Part shown: positions 25,729 to 35,011 of the stretch, one piece after another | Position numbering within the stretch: the first letter of the stretch is position 1 | Layout: the number at the start of each line of letters is the position of its first letter | From: an uncultured Oscillospiraceae bacterium | GTDB taxonomy: Bacteria; Bacillota; Clostridia; Oscillospirales; Acutalibacteraceae | Length of the DNA: 64,000 nt | NCBI GenBank assembly: GCA_949283785.1 | Contig: CASDTR010000035.1 | Span: 45,666-109,665 of the forward strand | Direction of reading: 5' to 3' | Translations under genes and position numbers: made by a program | The notes under the pieces: generated by a model | The model's database searches: none | The model's input: the letters and a program-made list of their open reading frames with translations, nothing else | Told to the model about the DNA's origin: nothing

Positions 25729-26445
25729 ATGGAGAAAGAAACTATATTGGGAGTACAGGTCTGCGTTACGGACTATCCCCAGATAAAGGCGGCAATCAAA
25801 GAGGACCTGGAAGCACAGAGAAAGGCTTTTCTGGTGGCTATCAATCCCGAAAAGATTTTGAAGGCCCGCAAAGACGAAGCCCTTAAAAATCTTCTCAACA
25901 ACGCTACATACCAGATTGCCGACGGTGTAGGAGTGGTGTATGCTTCAAAGCTCAGAGGCGGTAAAATAAGAAGCCGCGTAACGGGCATAGACAGCATGAA
26001 AATGCTCTGCGAATTATCCGACGAAAACGGATACAGAATATTCATGTACGGCGCTAAGGAGGAAATCCTTCAAAAGGCCAGGGAAAAGCTTATTGAGACA
26101 TACCCAAATATTCAGATAGCGGGAACAATGAACGGCTATCAGAAGGACAAGCAGGCTGTTGTGGACGCGGTAAACGCCTCCAACGCCGACATAGTGCTTG
26201 TGGCCATGGGTTCTCCCAGACAGGAAAACTGGATAGTTGAAAATATGGATAAGGTCTGCGCAAAGGTGTTCCAGGGCGTAGGCGGCTCCTTTGACGTTGT
26301 GAGCGGAACCATTCCCCGCGCTCCCCGGTGGATGCAGAAATGCGGCCTTGAGTGGCTTTTCCGTCTCCTTCGAGAGCCAAAGCGCATAGGCAGGCAGATC
26401 CATCTTGTGTCGTTTTTATTTTTGGCGCTCTTCTCACGCCATTAA
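25729..26445 (+). CDS. WecG/TagA/CpsF-family (GT26) glycosyltransferase
   Basis: 238 residues, typical length. Motifs: VAINPEKILKARKD (about 38), QIADGVGVVYASKLRG (about 64-79, with the conserved Asp and Gly), KVFQGVGGSFDVVSGTIPRAPRWMQKCGLEWLFRLLREPKRIGR, the C-terminal membrane-binding tail. In known members the enzyme adds N-acetylmannosamine or its uronic acid to lipid-linked GlcNAc. It is 34 bases before a UDP-ManNAc dehydrogenase-like gene, fitting a ManNAcA-containing wall or capsule polymer. ATG 25729, with GAAGTGAAGG upstream. Confidence 0.92.
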   Translation: MEKETILGVQVCVTDYPQIKAAIKEDLEAQRKAFLVAINPEKILKARKDEALKNLLNNATYQIADGVGVVYASKLRGGKIRSRVTGIDSMKMLCELSDENGYRIFMYGAKEEILQKAREKLIETYPNIQIAGTMNGYQKDKQAVVDAVNASNADIVLVAMGSPRQENWIVENMDKVCAKVFQGVGGSFDVVSGTIPRAPRWMQKCGLEWLFRLLREPKRIGRQIHLVSFLFLALFSRH

Positions 26446-26478
26446 GATAAAAAGCAAAAATAAACGGAGGGTGACATT

Positions 26479-27702
26479 ATGCACGTTTGTGTAGTAGGAC
26501 TCGGATATATCGGTTTGCCCACGGCTTTGTCCCTGGCGGCAAACAATGTAAAGGTTACGGGAGTTGACTATAACCGTGACCTTACAAAGAAATTGCAGAA
26601 CGGAGAGCTTACCTTTGAAGAAAAGGGTCTCGATCAGCTTTTTGCCGACGCTCTCAAAAACGGTATTGTCTTTTCAAACGAATATGTAGCCGCCGACGCT
26701 TACATTGTAGCGGTGCCGACGCCTTATGAGAAAGACAACAAGAAAATCGATCCCACTTATGTTGTAAACGCCGTAAAGAGCGTTATGGAAGTATGCCCCA
26801 AGGGCGGCATCGTAATTGTGGAATCCACGATTTCTCCCGGAACTATCGACAAGTTTGTACGTCCCGTAATCGAGGAAAAAGGCTTTGTCCTCGGTAAGGA
26901 TATCCACCTTGCCCATGCTCCCGAGCGTATCCTTCCCGGAAATATGCTCTATGAGCTTTCACACAACGCCCGTACAATCGGCGCCGACGAGCCCGAGATA
27001 GGCGAAAAGGTCAAGGAGATTTACAGCAGCTTCTGCAAAGCTCAGATCGTTGTAACGGATATACGCACAGCCGAAATGTCAAAGGTTGTTGAGAATACAT
27101 TCCGCGATATCAACATAGCTTTTGCCAACGAGCTTGTAAAAATCTGCCGCAGCGGCGGAATGGACGTTTACGAGATCATCAAGATAGCAAACCTTCATCC
27201 CCGTGTAAACATCCTTACACCCGGCCCCGGCGTCGGCGGTCACTGCATCTCCGTTGACCCCTGGTTCCTTGTGGGCGATTATCCCGGACTTGCAAACATC
27301 ATTCTTGCGGCCCGTAAGATAAACGACTCAATGCCCGAGTTCGTCCTTGAGAGAATCAATGAAATCATGAAGGAGAACGGCCTCAAGGACGTTACCCGCG
27401 TAGGTCTCTACGGCCTGACATACAAAGAGGACGTTGACGATATCCGTGAGAGCCCCACTCTTCAGATGCTCGAGTGTATGGAGCGCCACCTCGCTTCCGG
27501 CGTAAAGGTATACGATCCCTTTATCTCCGCCGACATAGTTCCCAACCAGTACCATGACCTTGACGCCTTCCTCAATGATGTGGATATGGTAGTCGTACTT
27601 GTGGGACATTCAGAGATCCGCAACAACCTCGATAAGCTCAAGGGTAAGGTAGTTCTTGACACACGTCATCTGCCCGGCCTCGAGGACGCTTACAAAATGT
27701 AA
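26479..27702 (+). CDS. wecC: UDP-N-acetyl-D-mannosamine (UDP-sugar) 6-dehydrogenase
   Basis: 407 residues of the UDP-glucose/GDP-mannose dehydrogenase family. N-terminal Rossmann motif VVGLGYIGLPTAL, VPTPYEKDNKKIDPTYV, ESTISPGT, APERILPGN, then TAEMSKVVENTFRDINIAFANE and catalytic Cys in PGPGVGGHCISVDPWFL (about residue 256). The APERILPG and FRDINIAFANE forms match the WecC/TviB branch rather than UDP-glucose dehydrogenase. It oxidises the C6 hydroxyl to a uronic acid with NAD+. The epimerase WecB that would supply UDP-ManNAc is not in the window. GGAGGGTG precedes the ATG; a strong terminator follows. Confidence 0.92.
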   Translation: MHVCVVGLGYIGLPTALSLAANNVKVTGVDYNRDLTKKLQNGELTFEEKGLDQLFADALKNGIVFSNEYVAADAYIVAVPTPYEKDNKKIDPTYVVNAVKSVMEVCPKGGIVIVESTISPGTIDKFVRPVIEEKGFVLGKDIHLAHAPERILPGNMLYELSHNARTIGADEPEIGEKVKEIYSSFCKAQIVVTDIRTAEMSKVVENTFRDINIAFANELVKICRSGGMDVYEIIKIANLHPRVNILTPGPGVGGHCISVDPWFLVGDYPGLANIILAARKINDSMPEFVLERINEIMKENGLKDVTRVGLYGLTYKEDVDDIRESPTLQMLECMERHLASGVKVYDPFISADIVPNQYHDLDAFLNDVDMVVVLVGHSEIRNNLDKLKGKVVLDTRHLPGLEDAYKM

Positions 27703-27728
27703 TTTTCGGTATTTGATATCCGTAAAGG

Positions 27729-27759
27729 AAAGGACGCAGAGAAATCTGCGTCCTTTTTT
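27729..27759 (+). terminator. Strong terminator of the surface-polymer operon
   Basis: AAAGGACGCAG-AGAAAT-CTGCGTCCTTTTTT, a perfect stem with a T run. Confidence 0.92.
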
Positions 27760-27799
27760 GATGAAAGAGGATATAAATCAAATTTTCCAAAAATAAAAA

Positions 27800-27825
27800 C
27801 CGCCCGAACCGTGAAGGCCGGGCGG
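27800..27825 (-). terminator. Terminator of the small Cys-tail membrane protein gene
   Basis: CCGCCCG pairs with CGGGCGG, and on the minus strand GGTTTTTATTTTTGG follows. Confidence 0.85.
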
Positions 27826-27844
27826 CATTTCGTCAAATTAGATT

Positions 27845-28036
27845 TTAGCCGACTGTTGTTTCGGAGACAAACTCATCGTCACAGCAGGAGCATGAAACAT
27901 AGTTTTCATATTCATCGTGAGGGATAGCCTTTTTCTTAGCCATAAACTTATTTACGGCATAATAGATAGCTGCCGCTACGCCTGCGATTGCCGCAACAAC
28001 TGCAAGAACCTTCAAGAGCTTTTTAACAAAATCCAT
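27845..28036 (-). CDS. Small membrane protein with CxCC tail, unknown function
   Basis: 63 residues from the ATG at 28036, with GGAGGTG 7 bases upstream. One membrane helix (about 7-27, VLAVVAAIAGVAAAIYYAV), a basic stretch (NKFMAKKKAIPHDE) and a tail containing SCSCCDDE. The tail is probably cytoplasmic given the basic residues after the helix, and its three Cys with acidic neighbours could bind a metal or react with thiols. Its own promoter (TTGACT-N17-TATAAT) and terminator support a real gene. I do not recognise the family. Confidence 0.75.
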   Translation of the reverse strand: MDFVKKLLKVLAVVAAIAGVAAAIYYAVNKFMAKKKAIPHDEYENYVSCSCCDDEFVSETTVG

Positions 28037-28081
28037 AAGAAACACCTCCGTTAATTTCAGTTTTCTTTTGCGTTCAAAAAG

Positions 28082-28110
28082 ATTATAAACAACATGAGCG
28101 GAAAAGTCAA
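28082..28110 (-). promoter_or_regulatory. Promoter of the CxCC small membrane protein gene
   Basis: Minus strand TTGACT (28110-28105) and TATAAT (28087-28082) with a 17-base spacer, about 46 bases before the start codon. Confidence 0.8.
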
Positions 28111-28251
28111 TGAATAATCTGTAAAATGTCTAAATTAAAAAATATCAGAAGATTGGTATTTATAAGTTTTAGCTAAAACAAATTTCAAAAACCGCGTAAT
28201 TCTAAAAGTAAGGAGAAACGCCTCTACAGGAAATAATTAAATAAAAAAGAC

Positions 28252-28298
28252 AAAAGACAGGCGTAAAACGGTTTTCAGCCGCTCTCCGTCTGTCTTTT
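28252..28298 (-). terminator. Terminator of the SOS-box small membrane protein gene
   Basis: AAAAGACAG pairs with CTGTCTTTT, with a smaller inner stem (AAAACGG/CCG). On the minus strand TTTTGTCTTTTTTATTT follows. Confidence 0.75.
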
Positions 28299-28342
28299 AA
28301 ATGCAGTTATGAAAGGATTATTTCAAAAAAAGGTGTTGGAAT

Positions 28343-28621
28343 TTATGCCGCTCTTCCCGAATCGGTACCTGTTCTGACTTTTCTGCGGGGAGACCTGGGA
28401 TTCGGCTCAGTGCGTACTCCGGCCGCTTTTCGGTGCGCCGGAATAGCTTCTGCTCGTCTTGCAGCAGCCGATTTTCTGACTGCGGAAATTACGGTGTGCT
28501 TGATTTTAAGGATGATTTTATCCTCAAAATCGATTACTTTTTCTTCATTGAGATATCCGAAAATCAAAAGTCCTGTCGCAAGTATTGAAAATAATATTGT
28601 CAAAATGGAATCAAGTGCCAT
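28343..28621 (-). CDS. Small membrane protein under LexA-type control
   Basis: 92 residues from the ATG at 28621, 8 bases after GGAGG. One N-terminal membrane helix (about 3-23, LDSILTILFSILATGLLIFGY), a short acidic-amphipathic segment (LNEEKVIDFEDKIILKIKHTVISAV), then a very basic, Arg/Pro-rich tail without regular structure. The upstream region has a near-consensus sigma-A promoter with two LexA (CGAAC-N4-GTTC) boxes, so expression is likely DNA-damage-induced. Membrane topology, size and regulation recall SOS division inhibitors such as YneA of Bacillus or SidA of Caulobacter, but there is no LysM domain and no sequence likeness I can claim. Function is therefore inference. Confidence 0.75.
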   Translation of the reverse strand: MALDSILTILFSILATGLLIFGYLNEEKVIDFEDKIILKIKHTVISAVRKSAAARRAEAIPAHRKAAGVRTEPNPRSPRRKVRTGTDSGRAA

Positions 28622-28638
28622 GATAAATACCTCCTCTG

Positions 28639-28707
28639 CGAACATTTGTTCCTCACTTACAATTTGTATTATATCACATCAAAATCAAATGTCAATACAA
28701 ATGTTCG
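28639..28707 (-). promoter_or_regulatory. SOS promoter with two LexA boxes
   Basis: Minus-strand promoter TTGACA (28695-28690), 16-base spacer, TATAAT (28673-28668). Box 1, CGAACATTTGTTCC at 28639-28652, lies between -10 and the ribosome site and fits the Firmicute consensus CGAACRNRYGTTYC at 13 of 14 positions. Box 2 at 28694-28707 (CGAACATTTGTATT on the minus strand) overlaps the -35 and keeps one perfect half-site. Two boxes flanking the core promoter are the classic arrangement for tight LexA repression. A perfect hairpin (TCAGTCCC...GGGACTGA, 28722-28743) without a T run lies just upstream. Confidence 0.85.
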
Positions 28708-28924
28708 ACATTTTTTGACGTTCAGTCCCATTATCGGGACTGAGCTCTGAAAAAGTATATTTCAACTTTCTTGAGGGAAGTATATCACAATATATGGCAG
28801 ATGTCAAGGGGGAATTAACAATATGTTGTGCTTGCCTATGTTTCATAAGGTGTTTTTCAACAACAAAAAACGAAAAAATCAGGCATTTTCGGATATAAAG
28901 ATGAAAAAAGAAAAATTAAATAAA

Positions 28925-28948
28925 AACGGCGTTCGAAAGAACGCCGTT
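28925..28948 (-). terminator. Strong terminator of the yebC-family gene
   Basis: AACGGCGTTC-GAAA-GAACGCCGTT, a perfect 10-base stem with a GNRA-type loop, and TTTTTATTTAATTTTTC on the minus strand. Confidence 0.93.
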
Positions 28949-28955
28949 GAAATTA

Positions 28956-29684
28956 TTATTCCTCGTTTTCCCAGTTGTGCCAGACTGCCTGAACGTCGTC
29001 GTTGTCCTCAAACATCTCGAGCATCTTGCTCATGTTTTTGATGTCGTCCTCGTTTGTGAGGGCAGTGTATGTACTGGGTACATACTCGACCTCTGCCGAA
29101 ACAAAGGTGTAACCTGCTGCCTCAAGAGCGTCTCTTACGGCGCCGAGATCCGATACCTCGGTTCTGATATCGAATACGTCGTCGTCGGTGAGGAAGTCGG
29201 AAGCGCCCGCTTCGAGAGCGTCCTCCATAAGCTTTTCCTCGTCCACGTCCTCTTTCTCGATGAGGATGACGCCCTGCTTTGTAAACATGAAGGAAACGCA
29301 GCCTGTCTGCCCCATGTTTCCGCCGTACTTGTCGAAGTAGTGGCGAACGTCTGCGGCGGTGCGGTTGCGGTTGTCGGTGAGAGCCTCAACTATAACCGCG
29401 ATGCCTGAGGGGCCGTATCCCTCATATACGATTTCCTCATAGTTGTCTGCGTTGCCGTCTCCCGACGCCTTCTTGATGATTCTCTCAATGTTATCGTTGG
29501 GGACGTTATTGGCCTTCGCCTTTGCAATGACGTCTTTGAGCTTTGAGTTTGATGACGGATCGGGGCCGCCTTCACGGACCGCTACGGCGATTTCTCTGCC
29601 TATTTTAGTGAAAACCTTGGCGCGCTGACCGTCGGTTTTTTCTTTTTTACGCTTGATTGTACTCCATTTTGAATGTCCCGACAT
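28956..29684 (-). CDS. YebC/PmpR-family protein (TACO1-like)
   Basis: 242 residues, full length. N-terminal signature [25 protein letters not shown], then [17 protein letters not shown] and the central [53 protein letters not shown], all diagnostic. The family was named for transcriptional regulation, and more recent work links it to relief of ribosome stalling at proline runs; which applies here cannot be read from sequence. ATG 29684, behind AGGAGG. Monocistronic with a strong terminator. Confidence 0.95.
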   Translation of the reverse strand: MSGHSKWSTIKRKKEKTDGQRAKVFTKIGREIAVAVREGGPDPSSNSKLKDVIAKAKANNVPNDNIERIIKKASGDGNADNYEEIVYEGYGPSGIAVIVEALTDNRNRTAADVRHYFDKYGGNMGQTGCVSFMFTKQGVILIEKEDVDEEKLMEDALEAGASDFLTDDDVFDIRTEVSDLGAVRDALEAAGYTFVSAEVEYVPSTYTALTNEDDIKNMSKMLEMFEDNDDVQAVWHNWENEE

Positions 29685-29769
29685 ATAAAATCCTCCTGAA
29701 AAAATATAACTTTAATATTTTATCACAATATTTGAGCCTTTGCAAATACGCAAAGGAATAAAGGACTGT

Positions 29770-30669
29770 TTACTGATTGTTTTCGTCGGCGGATTTAAAG
29801 CCTTCTCCGAGGATTTCTCCCGCCTCGCTGATTATGGTAAAGGTATTGGGGTCAACGGAGGTTATGATTTTGTTTATCCTCGAAACCTCGCTGCTTCTTA
29901 CGGCGCAGATGACCATGTTTTTATCCTTGCCCGTGTATCCGCCCTTTACGGGGAGAATGGATACCCCGCGGGGAGTCTGCCCTGTGACGGCCCTTGCAAT
30001 GTCGTCCGCCTTTTCCGTAAATACCATGAGCATTTTGCCGTTGCCTGTGCCGTAGAGGATGTAGTCAATGGCCCTTGAGCTTACGAAAACCGTAATGATA
30101 GCGTACAGGACGCTTTCGATGCTTTGGAAAACTATTCCCGAAATTGCGATTACGAGCAGGTCCGCCGCAAGTATGACCCTTCCCATGGAGATGTGGGGCC
30201 ATTTAAGACGCAGGAGCCTTCCCATAATATCGGTGCCGCCGGAGGTAAATCCTCTCATAAGGATCAGGGCAAGGCCGGCGCCGTTGAGGACTCCGCCGAA
30301 AAGGCAGGCCAGCAGCTCGTCGCCCTGATAGGCGGGGAGGAAGACGGCCGTTATATCGAGCATTGCGGAAAGGAGCACCGTTACTCCCGCTGAGCCGACT
30401 ATGAATTTAAAGCCCAGGAATTTCCAGGCCAGCAGGAAAAGGGGGATGTTGATGATGAGGTTTGCCGTACCGATAGGGATTATGTCGGACACATAATTTA
30501 TGACTATGGCAAGGCCCGTCGCCCCTCCGGGAGCGATTTGGTTGGGGGCCGTAAACATATTTACGCCTACGGAGTAGAGAAAGCAGCCCGCGGTACAAAA
30601 AATGAAGTGGGTTATGATTTCCCTTACTCTCTCTCGTCCGGGAGATTTGAATTTGGTTTTCTTTTTCAC
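29770..30669 (-). CDS. YitT-family membrane protein (DUF161 + DUF2179)
   Basis: 299 residues with five to six helices in the N-terminal two thirds (FIFCTAGCFLYSVGVNMFTAPNQIAPGGATGLAIVINY is the family opening) and a soluble C-terminal DUF2179 domain (GKMLMVFTEKADDIARAVTGQTPRGVSILPVKGGYTGKDKNMVICAVRSSEVSRINKII). The start is GTG at 30669, with GGCGGTG upstream. Function of the family is unknown. It follows Mini-III by about 125 bases on the same strand, probably a separate transcript or loosely linked. Confidence 0.92.
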   Translation of the reverse strand: MKKKTKFKSPGRERVREIITHFIFCTAGCFLYSVGVNMFTAPNQIAPGGATGLAIVINYVSDIIPIGTANLIINIPLFLLAWKFLGFKFIVGSAGVTVLLSAMLDITAVFLPAYQGDELLACLFGGVLNGAGLALILMRGFTSGGTDIMGRLLRLKWPHISMGRVILAADLLVIAISGIVFQSIESVLYAIITVFVSSRAIDYILYGTGNGKMLMVFTEKADDIARAVTGQTPRGVSILPVKGGYTGKDKNMVICAVRSSEVSRINKIITSVDPNTFTIISEAGEILGEGFKSADENNQ

Positions 30670-30795
30670 GCTTAATCACCGCCGTAAAATATTTTTCATA
30701 AAAAAGACTTTTTATGGGATAACTGCGCTTGATAAGATTGTGCTGAATATGCCGCGCTGAAAACGCAGGCATATATACAAAAATATTATATTCCG

Positions 30796-31188
30796 TTATC
30801 TTCCGTTTATCAAACGGAAAATTTCCCGTACGCGCTGAATTTCGCCTTTCAGATAAAGATAACCAAACAGGGCTTCGAGACCTGTGGCGTAGTGATAATC
30901 GGCAGGGTTTGAATTTTTGGGCAAATGGTGGGTTCTGGTGTTGCGGGCTCTTTTGAAAACTGACGCTTCCTCTTCCGTGAGAAGAGGAAGGATATCTTTT
31001 ATCGCCTGGGCCTGAGCCGATGCCTTAACCTTATCTACTGCAAGCCTGTGCAGTGCGTTGACGGGTCGGTTGGCGTCGGATACAAGGGTTTCCCTCACCA
31101 GCAGGTCGTAGACTGTATCGCCCACGAAGGCAAGGGCCAAGGAGCTGAGCTGCAGGGGATCGCAAGAATTTCCTGAAAGTATCTCCAT
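30796..31188 (-). CDS. mrnC: Mini-ribonuclease 3
   Basis: 130 residues: the RNase III catalytic domain without a double-stranded-RNA-binding domain. Motifs SSLALAFVGDTVYDLLVRETLV (signature with catalytic Asp), RARNTRTHHLPKNSNPADYHYATGLEALFGYLYL (the A-T-G-x-E-A-L-x-G-x-L box). It matures 23S rRNA ends in Firmicutes. Usually beside cysS; here it is 13 bases downstream of obg, so the two share a transcript and a ribosome-related role. Confidence 0.94.
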   Translation of the reverse strand: MEILSGNSCDPLQLSSLALAFVGDTVYDLLVRETLVSDANRPVNALHRLAVDKVKASAQAQAIKDILPLLTEEEASVFKRARNTRTHHLPKNSNPADYHYATGLEALFGYLYLKGEIQRVREIFRLINGR

Positions 31189-31201
31189 TTTTGTTTCCCC
31201 G

Positions 31202-32482
<1,281 letters not shown>

Positions 32483-32926
32483 TTAAAGGGTCTTGTCTCT
32501 TGTCATCTGAAGGTACGGCAGATCTTTAAAGCCGTATCTTTCATAAAGATGTTTTACCCTGAGATTGGCTTTGCATACCTCGAGGCGGATTCTCGGTGTG
32601 TTTTCATATTCATTCAAAAGCCATTCCATGAACTGTGAGCCGAGACCTGAGCCTCTGAACTCGGGAAGAATGTAGAGTTCGTCGAGCACCACTGTCATTC
32701 CCCCCGCTTCGCAGCTCCAAAAACAGGGAAGGAGGGCATAGCCTGCCCTTTTGCCGTCCTTTTCTATGATGCAGCCCCTGACGTTTTTATTTAAAACTGC
32801 CTCAAAGGTTTTTGAGAAATTATCCTCACAGACGGGAGCAATGGCGCTGTCTCCGCCGTAAAAATCCCTGCTCATGGCCATGTACGCTGTACGGTCTTTT
32901 TCGGTAAAGTCCCTTACGGTTAACAT
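32483..32926 (-). CDS. GNAT-family N-acetyltransferase
   Basis: 147 residues. N-terminal strand VRDFTEKDRTAYMAMSRDFYGG; CoA-binding motif A LDELYILPEFRGSGLGSQFMEWLL; motif B RIRLEVCKANLRVKHLYERYGF. It lies directly upstream of obg, 12 bases apart, but its substrate is unknown. ATG 32926, behind AAAGGAGC. Confidence 0.9.
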   Translation of the reverse strand: MLTVRDFTEKDRTAYMAMSRDFYGGDSAIAPVCEDNFSKTFEAVLNKNVRGCIIEKDGKRAGYALLPCFWSCEAGGMTVVLDELYILPEFRGSGLGSQFMEWLLNEYENTPRIRLEVCKANLRVKHLYERYGFKDLPYLQMTRDKTL

Positions 32927-32948
32927 TTGTCAAGCTCCTTTCATAGCA

Positions 32949-32980
32949 ATTGCCGCAACGCGGTTAACGAAGCGGCAATT
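32949..32980 (-). terminator. Hairpin after the PASTA-protein gene, weak terminator
   Basis: AATTGCCGC pairs with GCGGCAATT. It lies between the pseudokinase stop and the GNAT start, but the minus-strand side continues TATGAAAGG without a T run, so it may only be a partial terminator or an RNA-stabilising stem. Confidence 0.45.
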
Positions 32981-33000
32981 AGAAAATCTGTTATAAAAGC

Positions 33001-34707
33001 TTACTGTGCATCCTGGGTGCTTTCGGAGAGCGCTTCGTCGCCGGCTGAAGGTGTCTCTTCGGCTGAAGAGGGCTCGGCGGCTGTTTCAGGTTCTCCCCAT
33101 ACCTGGAGGAAAATCTTTTCGTCCACTCTGTATTCCTTTTCAAAATCTGTAGGAGTCATGGAGTAAACGGTTCCTGCCTCATGAGTTCCGTCGTTGAGTC
33201 TGGTAACCTTGGAAATATTTGTAAATCCTTCCTCTTCGAGAGCCTTGACAGCGTCCTCATATTTTGAATTTACAACGTTGGGAAGCTTAGCCATTTTAAG
33301 TCCCTTGCTCACCACAAGAGTAACCTTGATCTTTCCGTTTGCGGGAAGAGTCCGTGTGGATTCGGGCTCGGGATCCTGAGAAATTACCATGCCTTCCGTA
33401 ACGGTATCGCTGTATTCTTCCTTTACCGTGAATTCATAGGTGGCATTCCAGCTTGCCGTAGCGCGGATGGTAGAATAATACTGGCCTTCAAATTTGGGTA
33501 TCTGGATCTGCTGTTCGCTGACAGAGCCGCTGGGAAGAATATCATCGTTTTCGCTGCTCTTGAAAATATCCTCTCGGAAAGCAAGGAGGACGACTACGAT
33601 TATAATGGCAATGCAGGCCACAGCGCTGAGCACGCCTGCTCGGAGAGCGATCTTTTTGTTTTCCCTGCTCATTCCCTTTTTCTGTTTCTTTTGTGGAACT
33701 TCATCCTCCTTGGAGTAGGGGATGCCTGCCGTATATCCTCCCGATAAACTGGAAGCGGCTGAAAGCTCACCTCTGAGCTGATCTACTGTGCGGGTCCTGT
33801 CCTCGGGAAGGATCTGCATGGCGTTTATCATGGCGTTTATGACATAAGCAGGGATCTGCTCTGCAAACTTACCCGGAATCATCATTTTGTCATTTGTGAC
33901 CCTTGAGGTGGCTTCGATGGGGGTGCTGCCGATGAGAGCTCTGTAAAGGACAGCTGCGAAAGCGTAGATGTCGGTCCAGGGTCCCTGTCTGCCTTCAAAG
34001 CCGTATTGTTCAATTGCGGCGTAGCCGGGGAAGAGCTGAGCTGTAATATCACCTCGTGCGGTTCTCGCCTGGCCGATACTGAAGCCGGTAATGCGCACCT
34101 TGTTGTCGCTGCCTATTATCAGGGTAGAGGGAGAAATACCTCTGTGGATTATTCCCGCAGTGTGCAGAGTGCCGAGAGTAGAAAGTACGGGCATAAACAT
34201 TGAACGCGCCTGTTCCCAGGAAATATATCCGTTCTTGCTCTGGAGCAGGTAATCACGGAGTGTAATTCCCTCAATATGTTCTGATACGGCATAAGCGGTG
34301 CCGTAGTCTTCTACGATGTCGAAAGCCGAGATAAGGGCGGTGAGTCCTCTCATTCTTACCAGCTTGCGCCAAAGCTCCAGAAAGCTCTGATAGCAGTCAC
34401 TGAATACGGATTCCGAACCGATCTGTGGTTTAAGTTCAAGGGTTTCGGCATCTCTCTGAGATATGGCGTCCGGAAGAAACTCTCTTATGCATACGGGAGT
34501 ATTTTGGGTTGAATCCCATCCCATGTATGTCGCACCGTCTCCGTTGAATTCGAGAAGTCTGCCTACCAGATAGCGTCCGCCCACAAGGGTGCGAAGGGGA
34601 AGGTGGGGAAGCATCTGAGGAGAATCGGCACGGAATCCGCAGTAAGGGCACTGCTTTTCGCCGCCTGTTTCCCTCATGCAATTCATGCAAAGATTTTCAG
34701 TATTCAT
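33001..34707 (-). CDS. Zinc-ribbon, membrane-anchored pseudokinase with PASTA-like repeats
   Basis: 568 residues. N-terminal zinc ribbon (Cys 7, 10, 20, 23: CMNC..CPYC), kinase-fold domain (about 42-320), basic segment, membrane helix (about 355-377) and two extracellular PASTA-like domains (about 401-468 and 473-537), then an acidic Ser/Ala/Glu tail. The overall plan is that of PrkC/PknB, which sense muropeptides. The kinase is almost certainly inactive: the VAIK Lys is Arg 75 (VCIREF), the HRD Asp is Gly 190 (HRGISPST), the loop Asn is Thr 195, and DFG is GFS (208-210). The APE-like and Asp-Trp core (PGYAAIEQY, GPWTDIYAFAAVLY) remains. It may act as a wall-sensing scaffold. Own promoter; ATG behind GAGGATC. 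Confidence 0.88.
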   Translation of the reverse strand: MNTENLCMNCMRETGGEKQCPYCGFRADSPQMLPHLPLRTLVGGRYLVGRLLEFNGDGATYMGWDSTQNTPVCIREFLPDAISQRDAETLELKPQIGSESVFSDCYQSFLELWRKLVRMRGLTALISAFDIVEDYGTAYAVSEHIEGITLRDYLLQSKNGYISWEQARSMFMPVLSTLGTLHTAGIIHRGISPSTLIIGSDNKVRITGFSIGQARTARGDITAQLFPGYAAIEQYGFEGRQGPWTDIYAFAAVLYRALIGSTPIEATSRVTNDKMMIPGKFAEQIPAYVINAMINAMQILPEDRTRTVDQLRGELSAASSLSGGYTAGIPYSKEDEVPQKKQKKGMSRENKKIALRAGVLSAVACIAIIIVVVLLAFREDIFKSSENDDILPSGSVSEQQIQIPKFEGQYYSTIRATASWNATYEFTVKEEYSDTVTEGMVISQDPEPESTRTLPANGKIKVTLVVSKGLKMAKLPNVVNSKYEDAVKALEEEGFTNISKVTRLNDGTHEAGTVYSMTPTDFEKEYRVDEKIFLQVWGEPETAAEPSSAEETPSAGDEALSESTQDAQ

Positions 34708-34800
34708 AACAGTTGATCCTCTCCTGTTTTTTCCGCATTTGCGGTTACATAGAATTATCTCTGTGCTGTAATACGGTTTCTCATTTTTACGTTACACGAT

Positions 34801-34830
34801 ATAATATCAAATTTGACTGCTGTTTGTCAA
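34801..34830 (-). promoter_or_regulatory. Probable promoter of the pseudokinase gene
   Basis: Minus-strand TTGACA (34830-34825), 18-base spacer, TATTAT (34806-34801), roughly 94 bases upstream of the start codon. Confidence 0.6.
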
Positions 34831-34939
34831 GGAATAAGCCCTTATACGGCCTTTTTCAGGAGAAAAGAAACGCGAAATCTCGGAAAAGCCCCCCGCTTTA
34901 AAGCACCCGCAGAAAAAGTTGCTTTTTCCTTGATTGTAA

Positions 34940-34989
34940 TTTTGCAGCTCTTCAAAACTGCAAAATGGATTTTATCCGCCGTTTTGAAG
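34940..34989. repeat. Overlapping inverted repeats in the 471-base intergenic region
   Basis: TTTTGCAG (34940-34947) pairs with CTGCAAAA (34959-34966), while CTTCAAAAC (34950-34958) pairs with GTTTTGAAG (34981-34989). The two stems share bases and cannot form together. They lie upstream of both divergent promoters, so their role is unclear. The rest of the 34708-35178 gap holds the two promoters and no gene. Confidence 0.45.
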
Positions 34990-35011
34990 ATGGGCTGAGT
35001 TTACTTTTTTC

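Noticed and set aside
28722-28743. Perfect hairpin TCAGTCCC...GGGACTGA considered as a terminator
   Set aside because: No T run on either strand and no gene ending nearby; left as an unexplained stem upstream of the SOS promoter.
28823-29041. Plus-strand open frame starting near 28823
   Set aside because: It runs through the yebC-family terminator and into that gene's antisense strand; Lys/Asn-rich start without a ribosome site.
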